Below, in pieces: positions 42,966 to 52,730 of a DNA stretch of 64,000 nucleotides. This DNA is from Sphingomonadaceae bacterium (GTDB taxonomy: Bacteria > Pseudomonadota > Alphaproteobacteria > Sphingomonadales > Sphingomonadaceae): positions 1,240,001-1,304,000 of the forward strand of contig JACKLA010000001.1 of the NCBI GenBank assembly GCA_024236155.1. Direction: 5' to 3'. The stretch's first letter is position 1. The number at the start of each line of letters is the position of its first letter. The translations under genes and the position numbers were made by a program. A model generated the notes under the pieces. The model saw only the letters and a program-made list of their open reading frames with translations. It was not told where the DNA came from and ran no database searches.

Positions 42966-43646
42966 TCACCACAGCGGGAATGTCGCGAGTTTATCGCCTG
43001 CCGCAACCAGTGCGTCGATCCGCGATGCGGGCTGCAGCGCCTCAACGATTGCCGGGTCGGACGCGTCCATCCCGCCGGTATAGGCGCCGAAGGCCGGGAG
43101 GATCATCCGGCCCGATCCGCCAGCACCGCTGGACACGACCGCACAGGGGCGCCGGATATGTCGTTGGCGCACGGTCAGTTGCAGGCGCGGGTGGTAGTGG
43201 CCCGAGAGTTCGGGGCGTTCCTCGCCGCGCTTGGCCTCGTGTCGCAAGACCATTCCTGCCAGTTCGAGTTCGTCCAGCACAGTGCCGCCATGGCGCGCTT
43301 CCATCGCCGGATCGTGGTTGCCGGTGATCCACACCCAGTCGGCCACGCGGGTGAGGGCGGCGAGCATCCCGGCGGAGTGATCGTCCAGCCGGTGCGAACC
43401 TTCGCTGTCGTGGAAATTGTCCCCCAGCGAATAAACCCGCCGGGCCCCGGTTTCGCCGATCGCACGCGCAATCCGTTCGAGCGTTTCGCGCGTGTCATAG
43501 GGCGGGATCATCTGCCCGTGCTGCGCGAAAAAGCTGCCTTTCTCCAGATGCAGGTCGGCCACCAGCAGCGCCCGTTCACGCGGCCAGTAGAGCGCATTGG
43601 AGCGCAGGAGGGCAAACTCCTCGCCTGCGAACGAAAGGGGAACCAT
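42966..43646 (-). CDS. pdeM: PdeM-like ligase-associated metallophosphoesterase
   Basis: 226 residues. Calcineurin-like metallophosphoesterase motifs in order: VADLHLEKGSFF (D-x-H), YSLGDNFHDSEG (GDxxHD), WITGNHDPAM (GNHD) and LSGHYHPRL (GHxH). This matches PdeM of the ligase-associated DNA damage response group. In other genomes it sits with LigB-type ligase, lhr and an exonuclease; here those partners are absent. Divergent from hemF with 45 nt between starts. Confidence 0.85.
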   Translation of the reverse strand: MVPLSFAGEEFALLRSNALYWPRERALLVADLHLEKGSFFAQHGQMIPPYDTRETLERIARAIGETGARRVYSLGDNFHDSEGSHRLDDHSAGMLAALTRVADWVWITGNHDPAMEARHGGTVLDELELAGMVLRHEAKRGEERPELSGHYHPRLQLTVRQRHIRRPCAVVSSGAGGSGRMILPAFGAYTGGMDASDPAIVEALQPASRIDALVAAGDKLATFPLW

Positions 43647-43691
43647 GGCTTTCCCTTGCCCCAGCCGACCGGCCTTGGCAAGAGGGCGCAC

Positions 43692-44549
43692 ATGACCGAC
43701 TGGCAAACCCATACGACCCGCGCAAAGGACTGGTTCGAGGCCTTGCGCGATGACATCTGTTCCGCCTTCGAGGCGATCGAGCGTGAGGCCGGTTCCGACG
43801 CCGCCTTCGCCTACACGCCCTGGCGGCGGGAGGAAGAGGGCAACCCCGATCCCGGCGGCGGGGTGCAGGGCCTGATGAAAGGCAAGGTGTTCGAAAAGGT
43901 CGGGGTCAATGTCTCGACCGTGCGCGGCAATTTTGCGCCCGAATTCGCCGGAACCATCAACGGGGCGAGCGCGGATAATCCCGGTTTCACCGCCACAGGC
44001 ATCAGCTTGGTTGCGCATATGGCCAACCCGCATGTGCCCGCCGTGCATATGAACACGCGCTTCCTCACCACCGGCAAGGCATGGTTCGGCGGCGGGGCGG
44101 ACCTCAACCCGCCGCTCCCCTACGAAGAAGACACGAGCGATTTCCACGCCGCCTTCCGCGCCGCCTGTGCCGGGCACAACCCGACCTATTACGACCGGTT
44201 CAAGAAATGGGCCGACGACTATTTCTACATTCCCCATCGCGGCGTGCATCGAGGGGTTGGGGGAATCTTCTACGACCACCTCGAATGTGAGGATGATGCT
44301 GCGTTCGAACGCAATTTCGCCTTCACGCAGGATGTCGGCAAGGCGTTCCTCGATGTCTTCCCCCGGCTCGTCCGCCGCCGGATGGGGAGCGAATTCACGC
44401 CCGAGGAAAAGCGCCAGCAACTCGAATGGCGCGGCCGCTATGCCGAATTCAACCTCGTCTACGATCGCGGCACGCTGTTCGGCCTCAAGACCGGCGGCAA
44501 TATCGACGCCATCCTGATGAGCCTGCCGCCCGAAGTGGTGTGGAGCTGA
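43692..44549 (+). CDS. hemF: Coproporphyrinogen III oxidase, oxygen-dependent
   Basis: 285 residues. Signature stretches: GGGVQGLMKGKVFEKVGVN, MNTRFLTTGKAWFGGGADLNP (two parts), YIPHRGVHRGVGGIFYDHL, and EWRGRYAEFNLVYDRGT. It converts coproporphyrinogen III to protoporphyrinogen IX with oxygen in haem synthesis. Length matches the family. Confidence 0.96.
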   Translation: MTDWQTHTTRAKDWFEALRDDICSAFEAIEREAGSDAAFAYTPWRREEEGNPDPGGGVQGLMKGKVFEKVGVNVSTVRGNFAPEFAGTINGASADNPGFTATGISLVAHMANPHVPAVHMNTRFLTTGKAWFGGGADLNPPLPYEEDTSDFHAAFRAACAGHNPTYYDRFKKWADDYFYIPHRGVHRGVGGIFYDHLECEDDAAFERNFAFTQDVGKAFLDVFPRLVRRRMGSEFTPEEKRQQLEWRGRYAEFNLVYDRGTLFGLKTGGNIDAILMSLPPEVVWS

Positions 44550-44622
44550 TTGCTGGCTTCACGCGTTCAAGACAGATACATGCCCAATGCCTGACCGCAG
44601 ATGTGGTCTTCCGGAGATAGAT

Positions 44623-46512
44623 ATGCGCTTCCTCGCCACCGCCCTTTCCTGTTCCCTGATGCTCGCGGCATGCGATGTGCCCGAGACCGGCGATGCCGAT
44701 GCACCCAAGGTTGCGCCGGTGCTCGATACGGCGGATGCGGTGGATACGCAGACCTTTGCCAAGCCGCTCGAGGCGCGGGTGGTGAATGTCGATCTCGATC
44801 TCGACCTCGATTTCGCCGCGAAGAAGGTGAGCGGCACGGCAATGCTCGACCTGATTGCCAAGCCGGGGGTCGAACAGGTGATCCTCGATGACGACGGCCT
44901 GGAGATCGAGTCAGTCACAGATGGCGAGGGCAAGCCGCTCGAATACGAAGTCGGTGAAGTGGTAGAAGGCAAGGGCGCGCCGCTGACCGTGACCATGGGC
45001 GATGCGCGCGAGATTACGATTGCCTATACCGCCAGCGATGCGGCGGCCCTGCAATGGCTCAGCCCCGAACAGACCGCAGGCGGCAAGCACCCTTACCTGT
45101 TCAGCCAGGGGCAGGCGACGCTCAACCGCACATGGATCCCGACGCAGGACAGCCCCGGTATCCGCCAGACCTGGTCCGCGCGCATCACCGCGCCGGAGGA
45201 GCTGACGGTTGTGATGTCCGGCCTTTCGCAAGGCGATCCGGAGGCAACGGATGACGGCAAGCGCGCCTTCACCTTCGAAATGGACAAGCCCGTCGCGCCA
45301 TACCTGATCGCGATTGCGGCGGGCGATATCGTGTTCAAGGAGCTTGGGCCGCGCACCGGCGTGTGGTCCGAACCTGCGATGATCGATGCGGCGGCCGCCG
45401 AACTGGCCGATACCGAGAAGATGGTCGAAGCGGCAGAGGAGCTTTACGGACCCTATCGCTGGGGCCGCTATGACATGATCGTGCTGCCGCCATCCTTCCC
45501 CTATGGCGGGATGGAAAACCCGGTGATGACCTTCCTCACCCCGACCTTCATCGCGGGCGACAAGAGCCTGACCGGCCTTGTCGCGCATGAGCTGGCGCAT
45601 AGCTGGTCGGGTAACCTCGTGACCAATGCGGTATGGGGCGATGGCTGGCTCAACGAAGGCGTAACCTCCTATTTCGAAAACCGCATTGTCGAGCAGGTCT
45701 ACGGCAAGCAGCGCGCCGAGCAGGAAGCCGCGCTGTCATTTGCCAATATCGAAAACACGCTGGCCGAAGTCGGCATGGATGCCCCGGGCACCGCGCTGCA
45801 CACAGACAGCGATGGCGGTGAACTGGTCGGCAGCGCAATCGCCTATGACAAGGGCGCATACTTCCTGCGCACGGTCGAACATATCGTCGGGCGTCAACGC
45901 TTCGATGCGTGGCTTACCCAGTGGTTCGACAACCATGCCTTCCAGCCCGCGACCAGCGCGATGATCCTTGCCGATATGCAGGAAAATCTGGTCAGGGACG
46001 AGGAGGAGGCAAAGGCGCTGATGCTGCGCGAATGGATCTTCGAGCCGGGCCTGCCAAGCAATGTCTACAAGCCCGACCCCAAGGCGTTCGCCGCTGTCGA
46101 TGCGGCGGCCAAGGCCTTCGCGGACAATCGCCAGCTCGATGAAAAGGCGTGGGGCAACTGGACGTCGGCCGAACGCCAGCGTTTCCTCGCCAAGCTGCCG
46201 CGCAAGCTGGACAATGCCGAACTGGCAGGTCTCGACGAGGCGCTCAGGCTGTCGGACAGCAAGAACAACGAGGAACTGTTCCTGTGGCTCGAACTGGCGA
46301 TGGCGAACCAGTATGAGGCAGTCGTCCCGCGCACCGAACAATTCCTCACCCATGTCGGCCGCGCCAAATTCGTCCGCCCGCTATTCACTACGCTGTGGGA
46401 ACAGGGCGCATGGGGGCAGACGATCGCAACGCGCATCTACGCCAAGACCCGCGCGGGCTATCACTCGGTAACGCAGGGCGGTGTGGACAAGGTGATGCAG
46501 GGCGCCCGCTAA
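44623..46512 (+). CDS. M1-family aminopeptidase lipoprotein
   Basis: 629 residues from MRFLATALSC; lipobox LAAC at about residue 18. M1 peptidase hallmarks: the exopeptidase motif GGMENP, zinc site VAHELAHSWSGN with third ligand Glu in NEGVTSYFENRI, and C-terminal helical leukotriene-A4-hydrolase-like domain (NWTSAERQRFLAKLP). It would trim N-terminal residues from peptides at the envelope. GGAG stands before this ATG. Its stop overlaps the convergent exported-protein gene by four bases. Confidence 0.94.
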   Translation: MRFLATALSCSLMLAACDVPETGDADAPKVAPVLDTADAVDTQTFAKPLEARVVNVDLDLDLDFAAKKVSGTAMLDLIAKPGVEQVILDDDGLEIESVTDGEGKPLEYEVGEVVEGKGAPLTVTMGDAREITIAYTASDAAALQWLSPEQTAGGKHPYLFSQGQATLNRTWIPTQDSPGIRQTWSARITAPEELTVVMSGLSQGDPEATDDGKRAFTFEMDKPVAPYLIAIAAGDIVFKELGPRTGVWSEPAMIDAAAAELADTEKMVEAAEELYGPYRWGRYDMIVLPPSFPYGGMENPVMTFLTPTFIAGDKSLTGLVAHELAHSWSGNLVTNAVWGDGWLNEGVTSYFENRIVEQVYGKQRAEQEAALSFANIENTLAEVGMDAPGTALHTDSDGGELVGSAIAYDKGAYFLRTVEHIVGRQRFDAWLTQWFDNHAFQPATSAMILADMQENLVRDEEEAKALMLREWIFEPGLPSNVYKPDPKAFAAVDAAAKAFADNRQLDEKAWGNWTSAERQRFLAKLPRKLDNAELAGLDEALRLSDSKNNEELFLWLELAMANQYEAVVPRTEQFLTHVGRAKFVRPLFTTLWEQGAWGQTIATRIYAKTRAGYHSVTQGGVDKVMQGAR

Positions 46513-47090
46513 GGCGCTCCGCAGCTCCACCCCTGCGATCCGGGGCTGGACACACAGCGCGGAGGTTCCAGCCCGAATATCCCGCCGGTTGTCTGGCAAT
46601 AGTTGACCGGGCAGGGCGGCGTGCCTTGCTGGCGATTGCTGTCGTTCGAACTCTGCGGGCAATTCCGCGCCTTCAGGACCATTGTCATGCTGCAGCCGGG
46701 GCAATCCGATGTCGTCTTGACCATCTGGAACAGGAACTTCTCGCCAGAGAAGCTCCCCACGCGCAGGTTCTGGACATGGCTGCGCGTGTTCCTCTGCCCG
46801 CCTATGTAGCGGTTGCCATCCCCGGCATAGACGAAGGCGTTGAAGCTGAAATTGCCGTTCGGGATCGAACTGATCGAATATGTCCCTTCGCCCAGCACCA
46901 CTTCCTGATGGAAGAATGTATTGTCGCTGTGCGCAGGATAGACAGTCCATCGTTCGGTCTGGTTTTCGCAAAAACGGATCTGCCCGCTGTTGGACTGGGC
47001 CTGTGCAGGCGATCCCTGTTGCAGCAGGGCGGCTGTACCGCCGAGCAGCGCCGTACCGGCCAGCGCGATCCAGAACCTGGTGACATTCAT
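46509..47090 (-). CDS. Exported cysteine-rich protein of unknown function
   Basis: 193 residues. Signal peptide (to about AQAQ, 32), then a domain with about nine cysteines (FCENQ, DCPGC, NCPQ, PCPVNYC, RCVSS, SC) that probably form disulfides. Sequences around FHQEVVLGEGTYSISSIPNGNFSF suggest a beta-rich fold. No family recognised. It is followed upstream by a second small exported protein and a two-component system on the same strand. Confidence 0.75.
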   Translation of the reverse strand: MNVTRFWIALAGTALLGGTAALLQQGSPAQAQSNSGQIRFCENQTERWTVYPAHSDNTFFHQEVVLGEGTYSISSIPNGNFSFNAFVYAGDGNRYIGGQRNTRSHVQNLRVGSFSGEKFLFQMVKTTSDCPGCSMTMVLKARNCPQSSNDSNRQQGTPPCPVNYCQTTGGIFGLEPPRCVSSPGSQGWSCGAP

Positions 47091-47118
47091 GGCAATTGTC
47101 CCTTCGGTTGGGTGAAGC

Positions 47119-47532
47119 CTATCGGATCGTTGCGCGCCAGACCCCGGTCGGGCCTGCGCCGCAGGTCGCGGTGCCTGATCCGCGATAGGGAATCCCGTTG
47201 GTCACATCGCGCCGGGCATAAGTGCCTGACAGGGCCAGCGGGCAGCCTGTCGGGGTGCCGGCAACGGGCGTAACGGTCAGCGTGCTGCCGATGAGGCTGA
47301 CAGTGACCTGCCCCTGCGACGGAGCGCCGCCGCCGCTTGTCGGGGTCAGGTAGAAGTTCCAGAAGCTGCCCGGATCGCAGGTCTGCCGACGCAGTTCGAA
47401 GTTGTAGTATGCGGCGCCGATCTGCACCGTGCCCGCCCAGTTGGAGCCCCGGTCATCACACGGCAGGGCGGATGCCGGGGTTGCCCAGCCGTAGAGGACC
47501 AGCACGGCCAGCAGGGAGAATAGTTTTTTCAT
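47119..47532 (-). CDS. Small exported beta-rich protein of unknown function
   Basis: 137 residues. Signal peptide MKKLFSLLAVLVLYGWATPASA, then a domain with four cysteines (PCDDRG, QTCDPG, GCPLAL, TCGAG) and alternating Ser/Thr/Gly strands ending GVWRATIR. It resembles small lipocalin-like or beta-sandwich exported proteins, but no family is recognised. Separated by 28 nt from the cysteine-rich gene downstream. Confidence 0.75.
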   Translation of the reverse strand: MKKLFSLLAVLVLYGWATPASALPCDDRGSNWAGTVQIGAAYYNFELRRQTCDPGSFWNFYLTPTSGGGAPSQGQVTVSLIGSTLTVTPVAGTPTGCPLALSGTYARRDVTNGIPYRGSGTATCGAGPTGVWRATIR

Positions 47533-47623
47533 CGCAACGCTCCTTCGATCTCGGCCACCAGCCTAGGGAGCGATGCATGAGCGTCCATGCGCAGATGTGC
47601 GTATGCCGGGGTGGGCCCTGACC

Positions 47624-48277
47624 CTAGCTCCCGTCGAGCAGCTGGACATGGCGTACCGCAAATTCGAGCAGCCGGTTCGGGCCGTGCAGGTCGAGCTTGT
47701 CGGCCATGTTCTGCCGATGCTTCTGGACCGTACGCGGGCTGACACCCGTGGCCTCGGCGATTTCGCGGCTGGTGCTGCCCTGACCCAGCAAGAGCAGGAT
47801 CCGTCGCTCTGCAGGAGTCAGCAGGTCAAGTCCGTCACGCGCATCGCTGTCGATCGGTGCGATCGTCGGCCGACCGACCGATGGACTGGTGTAGAATGTG
47901 TTGCGGCCTGCTGCGAGCGCGCGTGCCAGTTCGGCAATCGCGTCTTCCTTGGCAACAAACCCTGAAGCACCAGCGTCGCATGCCTTGCGCGCATATGCGT
48001 CGTCGGCATACATCGACATGACAAGGATGCGGGTTTCGATACCTGCTTCCAGCGCGGTGCGCAGCACGTCGAAGCCACTGCACGATGGCATCGCCAGATC
48101 GATGATTGCCCAGTCCGGACGGTGCATCCGCAGCAGTTCGAGGCACTCTGCACCGTCTTGCGCAACTGCGACTAGCGCAAACCCTTCCAGCGTGTCCAGA
48201 TACTGCCGCAAGCCGTCGAGAAAGGCGGGATGGTCATCGGCAAGGATGACTGTTGCGGGAGGAAGGTGTGTGCTCAT
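47624..48277 (-). CDS. NarL/LuxR-type response regulator
   Basis: 217 residues. Receiver domain with acidic pocket ILADDHPAF, phosphoacceptor Asp in WAIIDLAMPSCSGFD, and Lys in FVAKED. C-terminal LuxR HTH: LTPAERRILLLLGQGSTSREIA then VSPRTVQKHRQNM. It overlaps the kinase gene by four bases, so the pair forms one signalling module. Confidence 0.94.
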   Translation of the reverse strand: MSTHLPPATVILADDHPAFLDGLRQYLDTLEGFALVAVAQDGAECLELLRMHRPDWAIIDLAMPSCSGFDVLRTALEAGIETRILVMSMYADDAYARKACDAGASGFVAKEDAIAELARALAAGRNTFYTSPSVGRPTIAPIDSDARDGLDLLTPAERRILLLLGQGSTSREIAEATGVSPRTVQKHRQNMADKLDLHGPNRLLEFAVRHVQLLDGS

Positions 48278-50124
48278 TGCGCCCGCCAGCCGCGCGGCAC
48301 GAAGGAAAAGCCAAGGCGGAAGCTGCCCGGCGTCCGGTCGATGGCAAGCGATCCGCCAAGCCGCAGGACGCGCTGCTCGATCGACACCAGGCCGAGGTGC
48401 GTGTCGCCATCCGGGCCGGACGGCGCGCTGTCGCCGATGCCGTTGTCTTCGATGCTTATGGCGATCCCGCCATCGCCGGCCTTCATCGAAAAGCTGCACG
48501 ACGTTGCCTTGCTGTGACGCGCGATGTTGGAAACCGCTTCCTGGACAATGCGGGTGATCTGCGTCGTCTCGTCATTGTCGAGGGCATCATCGGGGCATTC
48601 GATCTCCACCGAGGAGGCGATTCCGCGCGATTGATCGAGATCGTCGAACAGGCTCTGCAGGCCTTTTGCCATGCCGAGGTGATCGAGCCGGGCAGGGTGC
48701 AGTGCGTGGCTGATGCGCCGGGTCTCCGAAATCGCTTCACGGACATTCGCCTGCACATGTGCCAGGCGCTGCACGGTGTCTTCGCTCAGCCCGGATTCGG
48801 TGCTGGCCCGTTCCAGCTGTCCGACCGCCATGGCAAGGCTGTGGCCGATCGAATCGTGCAGGTCGCCCGCCATCCTGCTGCGTTCGTGGTCTTGCAGGTT
48901 GGAAAAGCGTTCGGCGGCTTCGAGCCTGTGCCGGTCCAGCTCGTGCTCGGCCTCGCTCGCCCGCGCTGCGAAGAAGCGGATCCGCCCGGCGAGGACAAGC
49001 GAGAAAGTGATCGCTTCGAGCGCGAGGGCAATCTCCATGATGTGGTAATTTGCCCAGCCGAGATCGAGTGACAGGGCCGTTCTCGCCCACCGCACGGTGA
49101 TGCCTGCAATCAGGATCGAAAGGGGAATCAGAAGCGGGATTGCCTGCCGATCGCCTTTGAAAATCGAGGTGAAGACGAGGAAAAGCTGGTACCCCATCGA
49201 AAACAGCCCGACCAGCAGCAGGCCTGCATAGAGCGAGTGGGACATGAGAATCAGGACCAGTACCGAGACCGCAAACTGGGCTGCACCGAACCAGCGATTG
49301 AACGTCAGCAATCGTGGGTTGATCGGGCCGCCTGCGAGAAAGGCAGAGATGAACCGGGTTGCGAACAGGCTCAGCCCTCCCATCGCCAGCACCAGCGCGA
49401 TGTAGTTCCATCCCTGATCTTGCGGCCACAGATATACACCCGCCTGCCCGGTCAGGTATATCGCAATAACCATGGTGCAGCTTATGGTTGCCGCGTTGTA
49501 GGCGAAAATCCGTTCGCGCGTAACCAGCGCGACGACGAAGTTGAATACGATCATCGCCGCGCAGAAGCCGAACAACAGGATTTGCACGATCAGCCGGCGT
49601 TCGGTCGAACGGGCAAAGTCCGCAGGTTTCCACACATCGATCGAGAACGCGACGCTCGATGGCTGTTCTAGGCGGAGGTAACGATCGATCGTACCGGCGG
49701 CGCCCGGTGCCAGCTCGAAAGCCATTTCTGCCGTTGGCATTGCCCTTTGCGAAAGCGATACCGTGTCGCCGGTGAGTTGCTCGGTCCATTCACCGCGGCT
49801 TGTTGATGGCCGCTCGAACAGCGTTGCACGGTCGACCATTTGCGGGATTTCGAGCACTGTCCCGCCTTCGATTGGCGGCAGCCGCAGCCACAGCACCGGC
49901 TTCATGAAGCTGGTCGGTGCCTGGGTGGCTGGCTCCCATTGAATGCCCGTCTTGGTGCAGCACAGGTCTTCGATACCGGCTTGTGCGGGATTATCGATCG
50001 AAGCGAGTTCGAACTCGATCCGGTGCTGCAATTGCTCCGCTTTCACCGGCTGGGCGAACAGCAGTATCGCACCGACCGAAAGCGTGGTGATGAGCCACCG
50101 GGTTATGCGCTCACACAGGTTCAA
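48274..50124 (-). CDS. Histidine kinase with 7TMR-DISM-type sensor, TTG start
   Basis: 616 residues. The TTG at 50124 is chosen since a G-run ribosome site sits seven bases upstream and it opens a signal peptide (LITTLSVGAILLFAQPVKA). The open frame continues far upstream antisense to the RSH gene, which is not coding. A periplasmic DISMED2-like domain (VLWLRLPPIEGGTVLEI) leads to seven membrane helices (about 195-390), then HisKA_3 (AGDLHDSIGHSLAMAVGQLE, phospho-His) and HATPase (QEAVSNIARHSKA, IEDNGIG). Carbohydrate-type ligands are common for such sensors, but none is shown here. Confidence 0.9.
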   Translation of the reverse strand: MNLCERITRWLITTLSVGAILLFAQPVKAEQLQHRIEFELASIDNPAQAGIEDLCCTKTGIQWEPATQAPTSFMKPVLWLRLPPIEGGTVLEIPQMVDRATLFERPSTSRGEWTEQLTGDTVSLSQRAMPTAEMAFELAPGAAGTIDRYLRLEQPSSVAFSIDVWKPADFARSTERRLIVQILLFGFCAAMIVFNFVVALVTRERIFAYNAATISCTMVIAIYLTGQAGVYLWPQDQGWNYIALVLAMGGLSLFATRFISAFLAGGPINPRLLTFNRWFGAAQFAVSVLVLILMSHSLYAGLLLVGLFSMGYQLFLVFTSIFKGDRQAIPLLIPLSILIAGITVRWARTALSLDLGWANYHIMEIALALEAITFSLVLAGRIRFFAARASEAEHELDRHRLEAAERFSNLQDHERSRMAGDLHDSIGHSLAMAVGQLERASTESGLSEDTVQRLAHVQANVREAISETRRISHALHPARLDHLGMAKGLQSLFDDLDQSRGIASSVEIECPDDALDNDETTQITRIVQEAVSNIARHSKATSCSFSMKAGDGGIAISIEDNGIGDSAPSGPDGDTHLGLVSIEQRVLRLGGSLAIDRTPGSFRLGFSFVPRGWRAQ

Positions 50125-50271
50125 CAAAATTCCCCCCGCGCGGCAAGGCGAAGGATTGGAAACCCGACGGCCCCCTGCCGCGTGCCTTCGGGTAACACAG
50201 ATTTTGTCTTTGTGCATCGCAAGGCGGTTTTGCATTGCAATAGATCGCCGTAACCCGCACATTTTACGTGC

Positions 50272-52362
50272 ATGCTGCGCCAGTACGAACTTGTTGAGCG
50301 GGTCAAGGAATACGACCCTTCCGCCGATGAGGCGCTGCTCAATCGTGCCTATGTCTATACCGTGCAGAAACACGGGACGCAGAAACGTGCGTCGGGCGAT
50401 CCCTATTTCTCCCATCCGGTAGAGGTCGCAGGTTTGATGACCGACCTGCAGCTCGACCAGGAAACGATCATCACTGCGCTGCTCCACGACACGGTGGAAG
50501 ATACGCTGGCGACGATCGAGGATGTCGAGACGAATTTCGGTGAGGAGGTCGCCCGGCTGGTCGACGGGGTAACCAAGCTCTCCAAGATCGAGGCCATGCC
50601 AGAGAACGAGCGTGCGGCGGAAAACCTGCGCAAGTTCCTGCTGGCGATGAGCGAGGATATCCGCGTGCTGCTGGTCAAGCTGGGGGACCGGCTGCACAAT
50701 ATGCGCACGCTGCATTTCATCAAATCGCCCGAGAAACGCCAGCGTATCGCGCGCGAGACGATGGATATCTATGCCCCGCTGGCAGAGCGGGTGGGCATGT
50801 ACGAATATATGCGGGAGATGCAGCTGCTGGCGATGGAGCAACTCGAGCCCGAAGCTTACAAGACCATCACCGGACGGCTCGAACAGATCCGGCGGCAGGA
50901 TGGCGGGCAGGTCGATGCAATTGCACTGGCGATCAAGCAGGCCCTGGCCGAGGCGCGCCTCAAGGTCGAGGTCACGGGCCGCGAGAAACATCCCTATTCG
51001 ATCTGGAAGAAGATGGCCGAACGCCACCTGCCATTCGAGCAGGTGACCGATATCATGGCCTTCCGGGTGATTACCGAGAGCGAGGCGGATTGTTATGCCG
51101 CATTGGGCGTGCTGCATCGGGTGTGGCAGTTCATTCCCGGACGCTTCAAGGACTATCTCTCGACACCCAAGACCAATGGCTATCGCTCGCTCCACACCTC
51201 GCTGATCTATGAGAATTCGATGCGGGTGGAGGTGCAGATCCGCACCCGCGAAATGCACCAGACCAACGAGTTCGGCCTCGCCGCGCACTGGGCCTACAAG
51301 CAGGGCGACCGGCCCGATGGCCAGGTCGGCTGGCTGCGTGACCTGATCGAGATCGTCGACGCCAGCCACGATGCAGAGGAACTGCTCGAACACACAAGGC
51401 TGGCGATCTACCAGGATCGCATCTTCGCCTTCACCCCCAAGGGCGCGCTGCACCAGTTGCCCAAGGGATCAACCCCGGTCGACTTCGCCTTTGCCGTGCA
51501 TACCGATCTTGGCGCGCAGACCGTGGGCGCGAAGATCAACGGGCGGCACATGCCGCTGCGTACCCCGCTGGGGAACGGCGATGTGGTGGAGATCATCAAG
51601 GGCAAGACGGCGGAACCGCAGCTCAGCTGGCTTGGTTTTGTCGTGACGGGCAAGGCGCGCGCGGCAATCCGCCGCGCGGTGCGGCTGAAAGAGCGCGCCG
51701 AAGTCGCCGAGATCGGCAAGAAGCTGTTTGACGAAATTGCGCTGCGCGTGCCGGCCAAGATCGGCAAGAAGGCGATCCGCGATGCGGTGAAGCGGCTCGA
51801 ATTGGAGGACGAGGAAGAGCTGATGTACGCCATCGGCGCGGCCAAGATCGAGGACCGCGAAGTGATGGAGGCGCTGGTCCCTGGCTGCACTGCCGAGATG
51901 GAACAGCCCGAGGAATGGGGCAGGCAGGAAAGCGCCATTTCGATCCGGGGCCTGACCGCAGGGGTCGGTTTCCAGCTCGCCGAATGTTGCCACCCGGTTC
52001 CGGGCGACCGCATCGTCGGCCTGCGCAAGCCGGGCGAGGGGGTGGAGGTCCACGCGATCGACTGCCTCGAACTGGCCAGCGGGATCGATGCCGACTGGCT
52101 CGACCTGTCATGGGGCCAGCGTTCGACCGGTGCAATCGGTCGGCTGCGTGCAACGCTGTATGACCGGCCCGGCGCATTGGCAGAAATGGCGGGTGTTTTC
52201 GGCCAGAACATGGCGAATATCCGCTCGCTCGAGCAGGCCGAGACCGAGCATCCCTTTGCCGTCTACGAAGTCGACCTCGAGGTCCAGGACCTTGCCCACC
52301 TGACCCGCATCCTAAGCGCCCTGCGCGCAAGCGATGCAGTGGCGCAGGCGGAACGGATTTGA
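50272..52362 (+). CDS. Bifunctional (p)ppGpp synthetase/hydrolase
   Basis: 696 residues. HD hydrolase domain with LLHDTVED (H72 D73); synthetase domain with YSIWKKM and, in the catalytic region, RFKD (about 287-290) rather than EXDD, which marks the bifunctional Rel/Spo type; TGS domain (IFAFTPKGALHQLPKGSTPVDFAF region); C-terminal ACT domain (LRATLYDRPGALAEMAGVF). It controls the stringent response. As the likely sole long RSH of an alphaproteobacterium it would be named rsh/spoT. Transcribed divergently from the histidine kinase. Confidence 0.96.
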   Translation: MLRQYELVERVKEYDPSADEALLNRAYVYTVQKHGTQKRASGDPYFSHPVEVAGLMTDLQLDQETIITALLHDTVEDTLATIEDVETNFGEEVARLVDGVTKLSKIEAMPENERAAENLRKFLLAMSEDIRVLLVKLGDRLHNMRTLHFIKSPEKRQRIARETMDIYAPLAERVGMYEYMREMQLLAMEQLEPEAYKTITGRLEQIRRQDGGQVDAIALAIKQALAEARLKVEVTGREKHPYSIWKKMAERHLPFEQVTDIMAFRVITESEADCYAALGVLHRVWQFIPGRFKDYLSTPKTNGYRSLHTSLIYENSMRVEVQIRTREMHQTNEFGLAAHWAYKQGDRPDGQVGWLRDLIEIVDASHDAEELLEHTRLAIYQDRIFAFTPKGALHQLPKGSTPVDFAFAVHTDLGAQTVGAKINGRHMPLRTPLGNGDVVEIIKGKTAEPQLSWLGFVVTGKARAAIRRAVRLKERAEVAEIGKKLFDEIALRVPAKIGKKAIRDAVKRLELEDEEELMYAIGAAKIEDREVMEALVPGCTAEMEQPEEWGRQESAISIRGLTAGVGFQLAECCHPVPGDRIVGLRKPGEGVEVHAIDCLELASGIDADWLDLSWGQRSTGAIGRLRATLYDRPGALAEMAGVFGQNMANIRSLEQAETEHPFAVYEVDLEVQDLAHLTRILSALRASDAVAQAERI

Positions 52363-52366
52363 TCTT

Positions 52367-52726
52367 ATGCCGGTGATCGGGATCGACCATGTCCAGCTGG
52401 CGATCCCGGCTGACGGCGAAGATGCGATGCGTAGTTTTCTCGTCGGCCTTCTGGGTATGCACGAGGTTCCCAAGCCTGCCAGTCTTTCGCCCTCCGGCTG
52501 CTGGTTCGAGAGTGGAACACTTAGCCTGCATGTTGGCGTGGACCCTGATTTTCGGCCAGCGAAGAAAGCGCACCCTGCGCTTCTGGTCGATGATCTGGCA
52601 GGTTTGCGAGCCACGCTGGAGAGGGCGGGTGCCGTAATACGCGACGATATACCGGTCGAAGGTTATGATCGCTTCTTCACCGAAGACCCGTTTGGCAATC
52701 GCATCGAGCTGATGCAGCGGGTTTGA
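52367..52726 (+). CDS. VOC/glyoxalase-family protein
   Basis: 119 residues. One vicinal-oxygen-chelate unit repeated twice: IGIDHVQLAIPADGEDAMRSF (N-terminal His ligand) and DRFFTEDPFGNRIELMQ (C-terminal Glu ligand). The start is the ATG 5 nt after the RSH stop. Substrate unknown; single-domain VOC proteins include bleomycin-resistance-like and isomerase types. Confidence 0.88.
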   Translation: MPVIGIDHVQLAIPADGEDAMRSFLVGLLGMHEVPKPASLSPSGCWFESGTLSLHVGVDPDFRPAKKAHPALLVDDLAGLRATLERAGAVIRDDIPVEGYDRFFTEDPFGNRIELMQRV

Positions 52727-52730
52727 CCGG

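Noticed and set aside
50128..51453. Upstream extension of the histidine kinase frame
   Set aside because: It is antisense to the highly conserved RSH gene; the TTG at 50124 has a ribosome site and opens a signal peptide.
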